The notes below the pieces were generated by a model that saw only the letters and a program-made list of their open reading frames with translations, ran no database searches and was not told the DNA's origin. Below, one piece after another: positions 17,180 through 25,396 of a DNA stretch of 64,000 nt. The stretch's first letter is position 1; each line of letters begins with the position of its first letter. A program made the translations under genes and the position numbers. The stretch is from Actinomycetes bacterium (lineage in GTDB: Bacteria; Actinomycetota; Acidimicrobiia; Acidimicrobiales; RAAP-2): contig JAJZBX010000004.1 in NCBI GenBank assembly GCA_021846325.1, positions 1-64,000 on the forward strand, in the 5' to 3' direction.

Positions 17180-17938
17180 TTAGCGCGCTCGCGCGACCGG
17201 ATCGGCCAGGGCGGCCATCATCGCATCGATGCCCCGGGCGAGCGAAGAACGCTGCGCCGTACTGAGCACCTCGAAGTACGTCGCCATGGCCTCGTCGGTG
17301 GCGGCCTCGGCGGCGACCTTGGCCGCGGTCATGGCCGCGGTGACTTCGGGTACGTCGGCGTCGCCGTAGCCGTGCAGGCTAAAGACGCTCGCGTCCTCGA
17401 GGTAGCAGGCCGCAGCCGGTGAGAGGCCGCTGGCCACCACCGCGTCGATGTGCACGGCCCCGCGCAGCTCGCGCAGCAGCACCGTGCCGAGGTAGGCGCC
17501 GTGCACGGGGTCCGTCGGCGGCGCGACCTTGCGGTAGCCGTCGACCAGGGGATGACGCCCCAGCTCGTCGGCCTCACTGGCCGCACGGGCGCCGTCGGCC
17601 ACCGCGCTAAGCAGCGCCGGCTCGAGGGCGCCGAAGGTGCGGTCAGCAAAGTCGTAGGCGGCCTCGACGTGGTACTGGGCGGTCGCGTTGGGGTCGGCCT
17701 TGGTCTTGGCCGCCGTCCACAGGAAGTTAATGGTGTCGGGGTGAAAGAAGTAGAAGGCCGCCGCGACCTCCTCGCTCGTCGCGTCGCCGAGGACCCCGGC
17801 GCGTCCGAGGCCGTAGAACTCATAGACGTTGAGGCCGAGCTCCTTGGCGCGCGCGCGCGTTCCCGTATCGAAGTAGAAGCTGGCGCCGAGGGTCCCGACG
17901 GGTTGGGCGAGGTGGCGGGCGAGTTCGAGGCCGGTCAT
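17180..17938 (-). CDS. SCO6745-family protein (EvbL-like)
   Basis: A 252-residue, mostly helical soluble protein. Its order of features resembles the actinobacterial SCO6745 family: LGASFYFDTGTRARAKELGL, YEFYGLGRAGVLGDATSEEV, AAAFYFFHPDTINFLW, and a C-terminal helical half with HIDAVVASGLSPAAACYLED. Its biochemical role is unknown to me. It follows the sensor kinase gene by 21 bp on the same strand and is the last gene of the Rieske-regulator-kinase operon. Confidence 0.65.
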   Translation of the reverse strand: MTGLELARHLAQPVGTLGASFYFDTGTRARAKELGLNVYEFYGLGRAGVLGDATSEEVAAAFYFFHPDTINFLWTAAKTKADPNATAQYHVEAAYDFADRTFGALEPALLSAVADGARAASEADELGRHPLVDGYRKVAPPTDPVHGAYLGTVLLRELRGAVHIDAVVASGLSPAAACYLEDASVFSLHGYGDADVPEVTAAMTAAKVAAEAATDEAMATYFEVLSTAQRSSLARGIDAMMAALADPVARAR

Positions 17939-17959
17939 CGCGTCATGCTAACTGGTCCG

Positions 17960-19348
17960 TCACGTCGCCTCTCGCGCAACTCGCAGCTCGAGACAGGTCC
18001 CCCGGGGGACCGCGACGAAACGGGCCGAGCCGCCGTGGCGGGCGGCGACGTCGGCGACGATCGCGAGACCGAGACCGGTCCCCCCCGAGGTGCGGGCCCG
18101 AGCGGGGTCCGAGCGCACGAATCGCTGAAAGAGGCGCGCACTGCTCGCCACGTCAATCCCCGCACCGTCGTCGTTGATCCGCACCACCGCGTCGTCGTCG
18201 TCGTAACGCGACTCGAAGGTGAGCGCACTGGACGCGTAGCGCGCGGCGTTGTCCACCACGTTGCGGATCATCCGCTTCAGGGTCGCGGGGTCCCCGGTGA
18301 CCCGAGTCGGGGTCACCATCGAGGTGTCGACGGCCAGCTCGGACATGGCGCGGATCCGCTGGGCCTCTTCGAAGAGCAGGTCGTCGAGGTCGACGTCGAC
18401 GTGGCGCAGTTCGACCTGTCCCTCGTCGTTGCGCGAGAGCCAGAAGAGGTCGTCGATCAGCACGTCGAGCCGGCGCCCCTCGCGGGTGATCGTCTCGGCG
18501 ACCTCGGACCAGTCGGCACGCTCCGAGAGTCGCGTCGCGCGCTCGACGGTCGCGAGCAGCGTGGTGAGCGGGCTGCGTAGTTCGTGGCTGACGTTGGAGA
18601 CGAACTCCTGCTGGAAGCGATTGGCCGACTCGAGCCGGTCGAGCATCTCGTTGACCGTGCGCGCCAGGCGAGCGATCTCGTCGTCGCCCCCGGTGACCGG
18701 CACCCGCTCGCTCAGGTCGCGAGCGGCGATGCGTTCGACGCGCCGACGGATCGACTCAACCGGGGCGAGGGCGAGCCCCAGGCCGAACCAGATCAGGGCG
18801 CCGGCCAGTACCAGCAGCAGGGGAAACGAGACCCCCACGCTGGCCAGCAGGTCGCCGACGCTGTGGGTGATCGACGCGCCGTCCACGAAGCCGAAGATCA
18901 GCGCCGGCCCGCGCGACGTCGTGATCGACTGCACCGTCGCCTGGCTGAGTTCGCCGAGCAGCGTCGCGGTCGCCGGTCGCCGCAGCACCACCGCCGCCAG
19001 GCCCGTCGTTGCCGCGTTGTCCGAGGTGGCGCGGGCGAGCACCGGCTCGCCAGCGATCGCCGAGCTGGCGGCCCACACCTCGCCGCCCGCCGGATCGGTC
19101 ACCTGGACCACCACGTCGCCCACCATGGGCAGCACCAGGCTGTGGTTGGCGGGCAGCGCCGTGGTGGCCAGTCGCGCCTGGACCTCGGCCATCACCTCGG
19201 TCACCTGGTTCGTCGCGCCGTTCACCAGTGATCGGTGCACCAGGCTCACCAGCGCCACGCCCGTGAAGGCGAGCACCACCGCGATGGAGACGACGAAGAA
19301 GAGCGTCAGGCGAGCTCGAATCGAGAGCTCGCGCGGCGAACGCATCAC
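17960..19348 (-). CDS. Membrane sensor histidine kinase, EnvZ/PrrB-like
   Basis: A 462-residue kinase with two membrane helices (about 14-36 and 172-195) enclosing a 135-residue extracytoplasmic sensor region. It continues with a HAMP domain (LAPVESIRRRVERIAARDLS), an H-box (FVSNVSHELRSPLTTLL), an N-box (RMIRNVVDNAARYA), a G1 box (INDDGAGID) and a G2 box (GGTGLGLAIV). The start overlaps the response regulator stop (GTGATGA context; GTG 19348 or ATG 19345). It forms a cognate pair with the regulator and is coupled to the Rieske-DoxX gene, which suggests it senses envelope redox or electron flow; that is inference. Confidence 0.93.
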   Translation of the reverse strand: MMRSPRELSIRARLTLFFVVSIAVVLAFTGVALVSLVHRSLVNGATNQVTEVMAEVQARLATTALPANHSLVLPMVGDVVVQVTDPAGGEVWAASSAIAGEPVLARATSDNAATTGLAAVVLRRPATATLLGELSQATVQSITTSRGPALIFGFVDGASITHSVGDLLASVGVSFPLLLVLAGALIWFGLGLALAPVESIRRRVERIAARDLSERVPVTGGDDEIARLARTVNEMLDRLESANRFQQEFVSNVSHELRSPLTTLLATVERATRLSERADWSEVAETITREGRRLDVLIDDLFWLSRNDEGQVELRHVDVDLDDLLFEEAQRIRAMSELAVDTSMVTPTRVTGDPATLKRMIRNVVDNAARYASSALTFESRYDDDDAVVRINDDGAGIDVASSARLFQRFVRSDPARARTSGGTGLGLAIVADVAARHGGSARFVAVPRGTCLELRVAREAT

Positions 19349-20031
19349 TCCTCACGCACGCGGTACCCCACGCCCCGCACGGTGCGGATGATCGAGGGAC
19401 GATCGGGCAGGTCGATCTTGCGACGCAGGTAGCCGATGTAGACCTCGACGATGTTGGGGTCGCCATCGAAGTCGCCGCCCCAGACCGCGGTGAGGATGTC
19501 ACCCTTGTTGATCGAGTCGCTCCCGTGGCCCATCAAGTACTCGAGCAGCGCGAACTCGCGCGGCGTGAGGCTGACCGCGCGACCGTGGGCGACGACGTGA
19601 CGGCTCATCGGGTCCAGGGAGATCGGTCCGACGACGAGCGGCTGGGGGCGCTCGCGCTCGTGACGGCGAAGCAGCGCGTGCACCCGGGCGAGCAGGATCG
19701 AGGTCTCGAAGGGCTTGCGCAAGAAGTCGTCGGCACCCACGTCCAGGCCCTCGACCTCGTCGAGCTCGCCGTCCTTGGCGGTCAGCATCAAGAGGGGCGT
19801 GTGCACGCCGGCGTTGCGCAGGTCCAAACAGACCGAGAAGCCGTTGCGCTTGGGCAACATGAGGTCCAGCACGATCACGTCGTAGCGACCGTCGCGCGCC
19901 TCGAGGTAACCCGACTCGCCGTCGTGGCGCTGGGTGACCGAGAAGCCCGCGTCGCCGAGCAGGTTGGCCAGCGCCTGGGCGAGGTCGTGGTCATCTTCGA
20001 CGACCAGGACGCGGCGGCGGTCTTCACTCAT
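19345..20031 (-). CDS. OmpR-family response regulator
   Basis: A 228-residue regulator. The receiver has VVEDDHDLAQALANLLGDAG, phospho-Asp in VLDLMLPKRNGF, Thr in LLMLTAKDG and Lys in FLRKPFETS. A winged-helix domain follows, with LTPREFALLEYLMG, VEVYIGYLRRKID and IRTVRGVGYRVRE. Its ATG overlaps the TGA of the Rieske gene (ATGA), and its own TGA overlaps the kinase start, so the three genes are translationally coupled. Its targets are not visible from the sequence. Confidence 0.95.
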   Translation of the reverse strand: MSEDRRRVLVVEDDHDLAQALANLLGDAGFSVTQRHDGESGYLEARDGRYDVIVLDLMLPKRNGFSVCLDLRNAGVHTPLLMLTAKDGELDEVEGLDVGADDFLRKPFETSILLARVHALLRRHERERPQPLVVGPISLDPMSRHVVAHGRAVSLTPREFALLEYLMGHGSDSINKGDILTAVWGGDFDGDPNIVEVYIGYLRRKIDLPDRPSIIRTVRGVGYRVREE

Positions 20032-21218
20032 TTCAAGTAGAGGTTACCGTCCGGTCCTTCGGCGACGTTGAGCTTCATCAGTCCGTGGGGTGCGGGACCC
20101 GAAATCACCTCACCGGTCGACACCAGGAACTGCGAGCCGTGACACGGGCAGGCCAGCACGTGGTTCTGGGCGAGGTAGGCGACGGTGCAGCCGGCGTGGG
20201 GGCAGACGGCGTCGTAGGCGTCGAACTGGGCGGCGCTGGGTCGCACGACGATGCCCGGGTCACCGGTCACCGGAATGGTGAAGGCCGCGGCGCCGCCGAC
20301 CGGCACCACGCGAGCCGGGCCGAGCAGCGTGCCTAGGGCCGACGGCGTCGCGGACGTGGGCGCCGGGGCTGAGGACGTCCCCCCGAGCTCGGGCGGGGCA
20401 ACGGGGATCGTGGCGCCCCCGGCGAATCGCCCGACCACCGCGGCCACGGCCGCCGCCACCCCCACCCCGACCGCGACGAGCGCCCCCGACGCGGTGCGCA
20501 GCACGAAGGTCCGGCGCTCGAGCGCGTCGCGGGGGCGCTCGACGGGGTCGGCCGGCTCGCCGAGCAGCACCGGACAGCGACCCGCGTCACAGGGCTCGCC
20601 GTTGCGCGCGGCGCAGCGTCCGCGCGCGTAGTGGCCACAGAGTCGCTGGACCTGCGCGAAGGGAATGGCGACGAGTTCGCTCGTCGCGCTCGAGGTGGTC
20701 GAGGCGGCCCGCGCGGCGATGACGCCCTCGAGGGACGGGCGCATCGACGAGCCGGCCAGTACCAGGGGCATCCAGGCGAAGGTGAAGACGATGTCGGCGC
20801 CGGTGTAGAAGGGCGACGCGTGAAAGCTGATCGTGAGAAACAAGGTGAACGAGAGCGTCGCGCCGCCGATCGCCGCCACCCGTGGCCAGAGGCCGAGCAG
20901 CGTGCCCACGCCGATGGCCAACTCCGCGAAGGCGATGAGGAACCCGATCGGCGTGGCCAGCGCGATCAGGTGGACCAGGACGGCGTGTATCGGGCTCGTG
21001 CGCGACGCCGCGACCAGCTGGGCCTTGATCGAGGTCGGGCTGTTCTGGTTCAGAAAGTCGGGATTGGCGAATTTCTGCAGGCCGGCGTAGGTGAAGGTCG
21101 CCCCGAGAAAGAGCCGCAGGGGCAACAGCGCCCAGCCCGCGAGCGCCAACGCGCGCACCGGCGCGCCGAACATCCGGCGCGAGCCCGGCGCGCGCTCACC
21201 GAGTTGCTTCGACGCCAT
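20028..21218 (-). CDS. DoxX-Rieske fusion membrane redox protein
   Basis: A 396-residue fusion. Residues 20-158 form a DoxX/DoxD-like four-helix unit (LPLRLFLGATFTYAGLQKFA, then later helices). A loop of about 190-230 carries four Cys (194, 202, 210, 215). A twin-Arg motif ERRTFVL (234-240) precedes a fifth helix (245-263). The C terminus is a Rieske domain: Cys339-x-His341 and Cys357-x2-His360 bind [2Fe-2S], with Cys344 and Cys359 placed for the usual disulfide. Internal twin-Arg before the last helix is how actinobacterial QcrA is handed to Tat, so the Rieske domain should lie outside. I chose ATG 21218 because upstream codons are not protein-like. Known DoxD proteins belong to thiosulfate:quinone oxidoreductase; a quinone-linked role here is inference. 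Confidence 0.88.
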   Translation of the reverse strand: MASKQLGERAPGSRRMFGAPVRALALAGWALLPLRLFLGATFTYAGLQKFANPDFLNQNSPTSIKAQLVAASRTSPIHAVLVHLIALATPIGFLIAFAELAIGVGTLLGLWPRVAAIGGATLSFTLFLTISFHASPFYTGADIVFTFAWMPLVLAGSSMRPSLEGVIAARAASTTSSATSELVAIPFAQVQRLCGHYARGRCAARNGEPCDAGRCPVLLGEPADPVERPRDALERRTFVLRTASGALVAVGVGVAAAVAAVVGRFAGGATIPVAPPELGGTSSAPAPTSATPSALGTLLGPARVVPVGGAAAFTIPVTGDPGIVVRPSAAQFDAYDAVCPHAGCTVAYLAQNHVLACPCHGSQFLVSTGEVISGPAPHGLMKLNVAEGPDGNLYLK

Positions 21219-21287
21219 CCCCCATGGTGGCACACCGGCCGGGCGGTCTTTCGTCGCGAGCCCGGCGCGAGTCGCGGATCGGCCACA

Positions 21288-21974
21288 ATGGGGTCCATGC
21301 TCGTTGCCTCGGTCGTCTCGTTCGTGCTCACCAAGATTCAGCACCTGCCCGGCGGCCTCGTGTACGGACTCGTCGCCCTGCTCGTCTTTGGCGAGGCGGC
21401 CCTCTTCATCGGCTTCGTGCTGCCCGGCGAGACGTCGGTCATCGTCGCCGGGGTCGTCGCGAGTCGGGGCCACGTCAACATCGAGGTGCTCATTGGCCTG
21501 GTCATCCTCTCGGCGATCGTCGGCGATTCGGTCGGCTACGAGGTCGGCCGACGCTACGGCGATCGACTGCTGCGCCTGCCGGTGATCCGCCAGCGACAGG
21601 CCGCTTTACACCGAGCCCTCGCGGGGCTGGCCGAGCGCGGTCCCCTCTACGTCTTTCTCGGACGCTTCACCGCGTTCTTGCGCGCCGTCATGCCCGGACT
21701 CGCCGGTCTGTCGGGTATGCGCTACCGACGCTTCCTGATCGCCAACGCCCTGGGCGGCATCGCCTGGGGCACGGCCTATTCGCTGCTCGGCTACTACGCC
21801 GGTGGCGCGCTCGCCACGATCGAGACCTACAGCACCTGGGTCGGCGCCGTGCTGCTCGTGGTCATCATCGGCGGCTACCTCGCTATCCACGTGCTGCGAC
21901 GCCGTCGCGACCTCGCCATCGAGGCCACCTGGGAGGCCGAGCACCCCGAGGACTCAGCGGAGGGCGTCGAGTAG
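21288..21974 (+). CDS. DedA-family membrane protein
   Basis: A 228-residue SNARE-associated/DedA (VTT-domain) protein with about five hydrophobic segments. Marks are FGEAALFIGFVLPGETSVIV (the E/PGE region), GDSVGYEVGRRYGDRLLRL, FLGRFTAFLRAVMPGLAGLS with the conserved FxGRF and Arg, and NALGGIAWGTAYSLLGYYAG. Several DedA proteins are reported undecaprenyl-phosphate or phospholipid flippases; the substrate here is unknown. Starts at 21288 or 21297 are both possible. The end overlaps the convergent glycosidase-like gene by 21 bp. Confidence 0.92.
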   Translation: MGSMLVASVVSFVLTKIQHLPGGLVYGLVALLVFGEAALFIGFVLPGETSVIVAGVVASRGHVNIEVLIGLVILSAIVGDSVGYEVGRRYGDRLLRLPVIRQRQAALHRALAGLAERGPLYVFLGRFTAFLRAVMPGLAGLSGMRYRRFLIANALGGIAWGTAYSLLGYYAGGALATIETYSTWVGAVLLVVIIGGYLAIHVLRRRRDLAIEATWEAEHPEDSAEGVE

Positions 21975-22742
21975 GGCCACGCCCGGCCCGTCAATCCACC
22001 CGGCCCCCTCGCGCACCAGCAGTCCCGAGCGCGCCGCGGTCGGTCCGAAGCCAGCGACGAGGCTGCGCAGGTGCAACTCGTCGACCCCCGACCGGGTGAT
22101 CGCCGAGCCGATCGACACCTCGCGCCACGAATCGACCAGGCGCGGCGCGATCGCGGGGTCCTCGCGCAGGGTCGCGACGACGCGGTCGAGCGCGCCGTGG
22201 GCGCTGCGGGCGTCGTCGCGGGCCCCAACGCGAAACGGCGGGACGGTCCCGTCAAGAAACTGCCCGTTGACCAGGTCAGCCCCCCGGGTCGCGACGATCA
22301 CCCCGCTCGCCGCGGTCAACGCGGCCGCCACGCGACGACCGTGCGCGATCGCGTAGGGCGCCACCCACGGCAGCAGCCAGCACTCGAGGCCGGCCCACAG
22401 GGGCCACACCGCGTCAAAGAGCACGATGGTGACGTCGAGCCCGAGCCCGCGCGCGTAGGCAACGACCTCGCCGTAGCGCGCGAGCGCCGCGTCGTCGACG
22501 GTCCCGCGACGCGGCTCGACGCGCGCCCACTCCACCACGAGGCGCACCCCGTCGAGCCCGATGCGCGCGGCGTGCTCGAGCACGACCTCGTAGTCTCGCC
22601 ACAGCTGGGCCGCCTCCCCGGGACCCTCGAGACGACCGAGCGCGATTGAGGGCGCGTAGCACGTCGCCAAACCCACGCCCCGGTCGTAGCCACCCTCAAC
22701 GGCGTAGCCGTCGAGGGTGGCGAACAGTCGTGGTCGAGACAC
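21954..22742 (-). CDS. Truncated family-1-glycosidase-like protein
   Basis: A 262-residue protein resembling the first part of a GH1 TIM barrel: YDRGVGLATCYAPSIALGRL, LWRDYEVVLEHAARIGLDGV, then RLVVEWARVEPRRGTVDDAA, matching the GH1 W-x-R-x-x-P strand. GH1 enzymes are usually 400-480 residues long with a TxNEP acid/base motif and a later ENG nucleophile; neither is seen here. The region after residue 150 has no clear match. It is probably non-catalytic or altered in function. The start is GTG 22742, divergent from the enoyl-CoA hydratase gene. Confidence 0.6.
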   Translation of the reverse strand: MSRPRLFATLDGYAVEGGYDRGVGLATCYAPSIALGRLEGPGEAAQLWRDYEVVLEHAARIGLDGVRLVVEWARVEPRRGTVDDAALARYGEVVAYARGLGLDVTIVLFDAVWPLWAGLECWLLPWVAPYAIAHGRRVAAALTAASGVIVATRGADLVNGQFLDGTVPPFRVGARDDARSAHGALDRVVATLREDPAIAPRLVDSWREVSIGSAITRSGVDELHLRSLVAGFGPTAARSGLLVREGAGWIDGPGVALLDALR

Positions 22743-22820
22743 CGGCCCAGTCTCGCACGTCGGTTGAGGAACGAACTAGCGTCGACGAGGTACCTTGACG
22801 ACGTCCACCCAGGAGGACCC

Positions 22821-23585
22821 ATGGCTGACGAAATCACGCGCGAAACGCGCGGACCCGTGCTCGTACTCACCATCAATCGTCCCGAGGCGCGCAACGCCAT
22901 CAACCGCGCGACCGCCCTCGCGCTCGAGGCCGCGCTCGACGACGCCGAGGCCGACGACGACGTCGCGGTCGTCGTACTGACCGGCGCGGGCGACAAGGCC
23001 TTCTCGGCCGGCATGGACCTCAAGGCCTTCGCCGCCGGCGAGGTGCCCTTCACCGACCACGGCTTCGGCGGGATCACCAATCGATTCTTCGCCAAGCCCC
23101 TCATCGCCGCCGCGAACGGTGCGGCACTCGCCGGCGGCTTCGAGATACTGATCAGCTGTGACCTGGTGGTCGCGGCCGAGCACGCCAAGTTCGGGATCCC
23201 CGAGGTCACTCGCGGCCTCGTCGCCGGCGCGGGCGGCCTGATTCGCCTGCCCCGGCGCCTGCCCATCACCGTCGCCTACGAGCTCGCGCTCACCGGGGAC
23301 CCGATCGACGCCGCGCGCGCCTACGAGCTCGGCATCGTTAACCGTGTCGTGCCCACCGGCGAGGCCCTCGAGGCCGCGATCGCCATCGCCGCGCGCATCG
23401 CGCAGAACGCGCCGCTCGCCGTGCGAACCTCCAAGCGCGTGATGCACGACACCGTCGAGCTGTCCGAGGGTGAGGCGTGGTCGATCAACAACGACGCCTT
23501 CGCCGCGATCGGCCGCAGCGCCGATGCCCTCGAGGGTGCCGTCGCCTTCGCTGAGAAGCGGGCCCCGTCCTGGACCGGCCGGTAA
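22821..23585 (+). CDS. Enoyl-CoA hydratase/isomerase family protein
   Basis: A 254-residue crotonase-fold protein. The CoA-binding start TINRPEARNAINRATALALE, the first oxyanion-hole strand LTGAGDKAFSAGMDLKAF and the second, NGAALAGGFEILISCDLVVA, are all present. Where hydratases have catalytic Glu, the ISCDLVVAAEHAKFGIPEV region supplies EHAKFGIPE, keeping the second Glu of the family. The likely role is in fatty acid or amino acid degradation. ATG 22821 has a perfect AGGAGG at the right distance. Confidence 0.92.
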   Translation: MADEITRETRGPVLVLTINRPEARNAINRATALALEAALDDAEADDDVAVVVLTGAGDKAFSAGMDLKAFAAGEVPFTDHGFGGITNRFFAKPLIAAANGAALAGGFEILISCDLVVAAEHAKFGIPEVTRGLVAGAGGLIRLPRRLPITVAYELALTGDPIDAARAYELGIVNRVVPTGEALEAAIAIAARIAQNAPLAVRTSKRVMHDTVELSEGEAWSINNDAFAAIGRSADALEGAVAFAEKRAPSWTGR

Positions 23586-23589
23586 GTCG

Positions 23590-24027
23590 GTGAGCCTGTC
23601 GCTCGCCCTCGCCAACCAGCCCCACCTCGCCGACGCGCTGGCCATCACGCGACTGACCCTGCACGTGCTCGCCGCGACCGTCTGGGTCGGGGGCCAGCTC
23701 GTGCTCGCCGGACTGTTATCGACGGTGCGGGGCCTCGGTGCCGACGCCCCGCGGCGCGTCGCCGTCGCCTTTGGCCGCCTGAGCTGGCCGGCGTACTGGG
23801 TGCTGGTGGCGACCGGCGTGTGGAACTACCTCGCGATCGACCACGGCGCGGCGACCACGGCGTGGAACGTGGCCTTCGTCGTCAAGATGGCCTGCGTCGC
23901 GCTGGCCGGGATCGGCAGCTACCTGCACACCAAGGCGTCAACGCCGCGCGCGCGTGGTCTCTACGCGGGACTGGGCACGCTCGGCTCCATCCTCGCCCTC
24001 GTGCTCGGCGTCGCCCTCGCGGGCTGA
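23590..24027 (+). CDS. CopD-like four-helix membrane protein
   Basis: A 145-residue integral membrane protein with four hydrophobic helices. The first contains LTLHVLAATVWVGGQLVLAG, the HxxAxxxWxGG pattern of the CopD/YgaD-type family, with His as a possible heme or copper ligand. FGRLSWPAYWVLVATGVWNY and VKMACVALAGIGSYLHTKAS follow. The start is GTG 23590, 4 bp after the hydratase stop, so the two genes are probably co-transcribed. Homologues are often linked to copper handling or cytochrome oxidase assembly, and the ctaCDF genes follow shortly. Confidence 0.8.
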   Translation: MSLSLALANQPHLADALAITRLTLHVLAATVWVGGQLVLAGLLSTVRGLGADAPRRVAVAFGRLSWPAYWVLVATGVWNYLAIDHGAATTAWNVAFVVKMACVALAGIGSYLHTKASTPRARGLYAGLGTLGSILALVLGVALAG

Positions 24028-24190
24028 TCGACAGAAGGACCGTTACCCAGGGCCACCGCGCGGCGTGGCATATATCGTTCGCAATTCGCAGCTCCACGCG
24101 GCGTTGAGGGCGACGCTCGCTCGGGCCACGCCAGCACGGCGGCGCTGATTGGGGACTACTGTGGCGGTGAGCGAGTAAAAGGAGAAGATC

Positions 24191-24403
24191 GTGTTTCTCG
24201 CTGAAATCTTTGGACCAGACCTGCTGATCGTCGTCATCGTGGTGGCCGTCCTCGTCTTTGGTGGTTCGGCCATCCCCAAACTGGCGCGCAACCTCGGTTC
24301 CGCCAAGACCGAGTTCGAAAAGGGATTAAAGGCCGCCAAGGCGAGCGACGAGACGAACGACGCCAAGGCCACCGAGCAGAAGCCGACCGACACCAACTCG
24401 TAG
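24191..24403 (+). CDS. tatA: Twin-arginine translocase subunit TatA/E
   Basis: A 70-residue protein: a short N-terminal membrane helix (LLIVVIVVAVLVFGGSAIP), the hinge with Phe-Gly and Pro, an amphipathic helix (KLARNLGSAKTEFEKGLKAA) and a charged hydrophilic tail. It forms the pore-like component of the Tat system, which exports folded cofactor proteins such as the Rieske and flavoprotein of this window. The start is GTG 24191 with AAAAGGAGAAG upstream. No tatB or tatC lies near. Confidence 0.95.
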   Translation: MFLAEIFGPDLLIVVIVVAVLVFGGSAIPKLARNLGSAKTEFEKGLKAAKASDETNDAKATEQKPTDTNS

Positions 24404-24509
24404 TCCTCGGTCCCACGTGCGCTCGCCCGACCGCGGCGACCTAGTACGAAACGCTTCCGTGGCGAGCGTTCGAAACTAAGGGGTTTCATACTTTCCGCCC
24501 TAGGGTCGG

Positions 24510-24522
24510 TAACGGGCCGTTA
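24510..24522. promoter_or_regulatory. 13-bp palindrome upstream of ctaC
   Basis: TAACGG and CCGTTA face each other around a single G, ending 13 bp before the ctaC GTG start. It is a possible operator or leader hairpin for the oxidase operon. A second, weaker pair (ACGCT at 24451-24455, AGCGT at 24465-24469) lies upstream and may belong to the end of tatA. Confidence 0.3.
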
Positions 24523-24535
24523 GTAGGCTTTCGCC

Positions 24536-25396
24536 GTGGAATCACCCGCCCTGCCCCCCCAGGGTGCATCGACCCGCTCTCGCCGATGGCGACGAGTACG
24601 TCGGGCCGCTGTACTCCCGCTCGCCGCCCTGGCGCTCTCGGGCTGTACGGTGCCCACCTTCGGCGCGGCGCCCGGGGACACGACGAGCTCGCGCTCGGTG
24701 TTTCACCTGTGGCAGGGCTTCTCCATTGGCGCCGCGATCATCGGCACCCTGGTCACCGTCCTGATCCTCTACGCCGTGCTGCGCTACCGGCGACACGGCG
24801 ACGCGATCCCCAAGCAGAGCCAGTACCACATCCCCTTAGAGCTGACCTACACCATCGTGCCGATCTTGATCATCATCGGGCTCTTCGCGGCCACCCTGGT
24901 CGTGGAGAACAAGGAGCTCGCCAACCCCAAGACGAACGTGACCATTGACGTCAACGCCTTCCAGTGGGGCTGGAAGTTCTCCTACCCGGGCTACTCGGCC
25001 GTCGTGATCGGCCAGACGACCCAGGACCCGACGATGATGATGCCCGTGAACACCAACGTGCACATCAACCTCACCTCGACCGACGTGGTGCACGGCTTCT
25101 ACGTCAAGGCCTTCAACTTCTCGCGCTACGCGCTGCCCGGGGTGCTCAACCAGTTCACGTTCCGCGCGGTCAACACCGGGGACTTCTTTGGCCAGTGCAC
25201 CCAGCTCTGTGGCCTCTACCACTCGTTGATGTTCTTTAACGTCAAGGTCGTCACGATGCCCCAGTACCAGGCGTGGCTCGCCTCGTTCAACAACTCGTCG
25301 AGCGCCAGCGCGGCCAACGCCTTTAGCACGGCCCAACGCCAGCAGACCTCGTCGATCGTGCCCTCCAAGCCCTACCTCAGCAAGGGAGCCAACTAA
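24536..25396 (+). CDS. ctaC: Cytochrome c oxidase subunit II
   Basis: A 286-residue lipoprotein-type subunit II of the aa3 oxidase. It has a lipobox (LAALALSGC), two membrane helices (about 62-83 and 100-125) and an extracytoplasmic cupredoxin domain with the binuclear CuA site. The ligands are His186 (VVHGFYV), Cys221, Cys225, His229 and Met232 (CTQLCGLYHSLM). FQWGWKF is the conserved aromatic electron entry patch. The start is GTG 24536. The stop TAA shares its last A with the ctaD ATG, so the genes are coupled. Confidence 0.97.
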   Translation: MESPALPPQGASTRSRRWRRVRRAAVLPLAALALSGCTVPTFGAAPGDTTSSRSVFHLWQGFSIGAAIIGTLVTVLILYAVLRYRRHGDAIPKQSQYHIPLELTYTIVPILIIIGLFAATLVVENKELANPKTNVTIDVNAFQWGWKFSYPGYSAVVIGQTTQDPTMMMPVNTNVHINLTSTDVVHGFYVKAFNFSRYALPGVLNQFTFRAVNTGDFFGQCTQLCGLYHSLMFFNVKVVTMPQYQAWLASFNNSSSASAANAFSTAQRQQTSSIVPSKPYLSKGAN

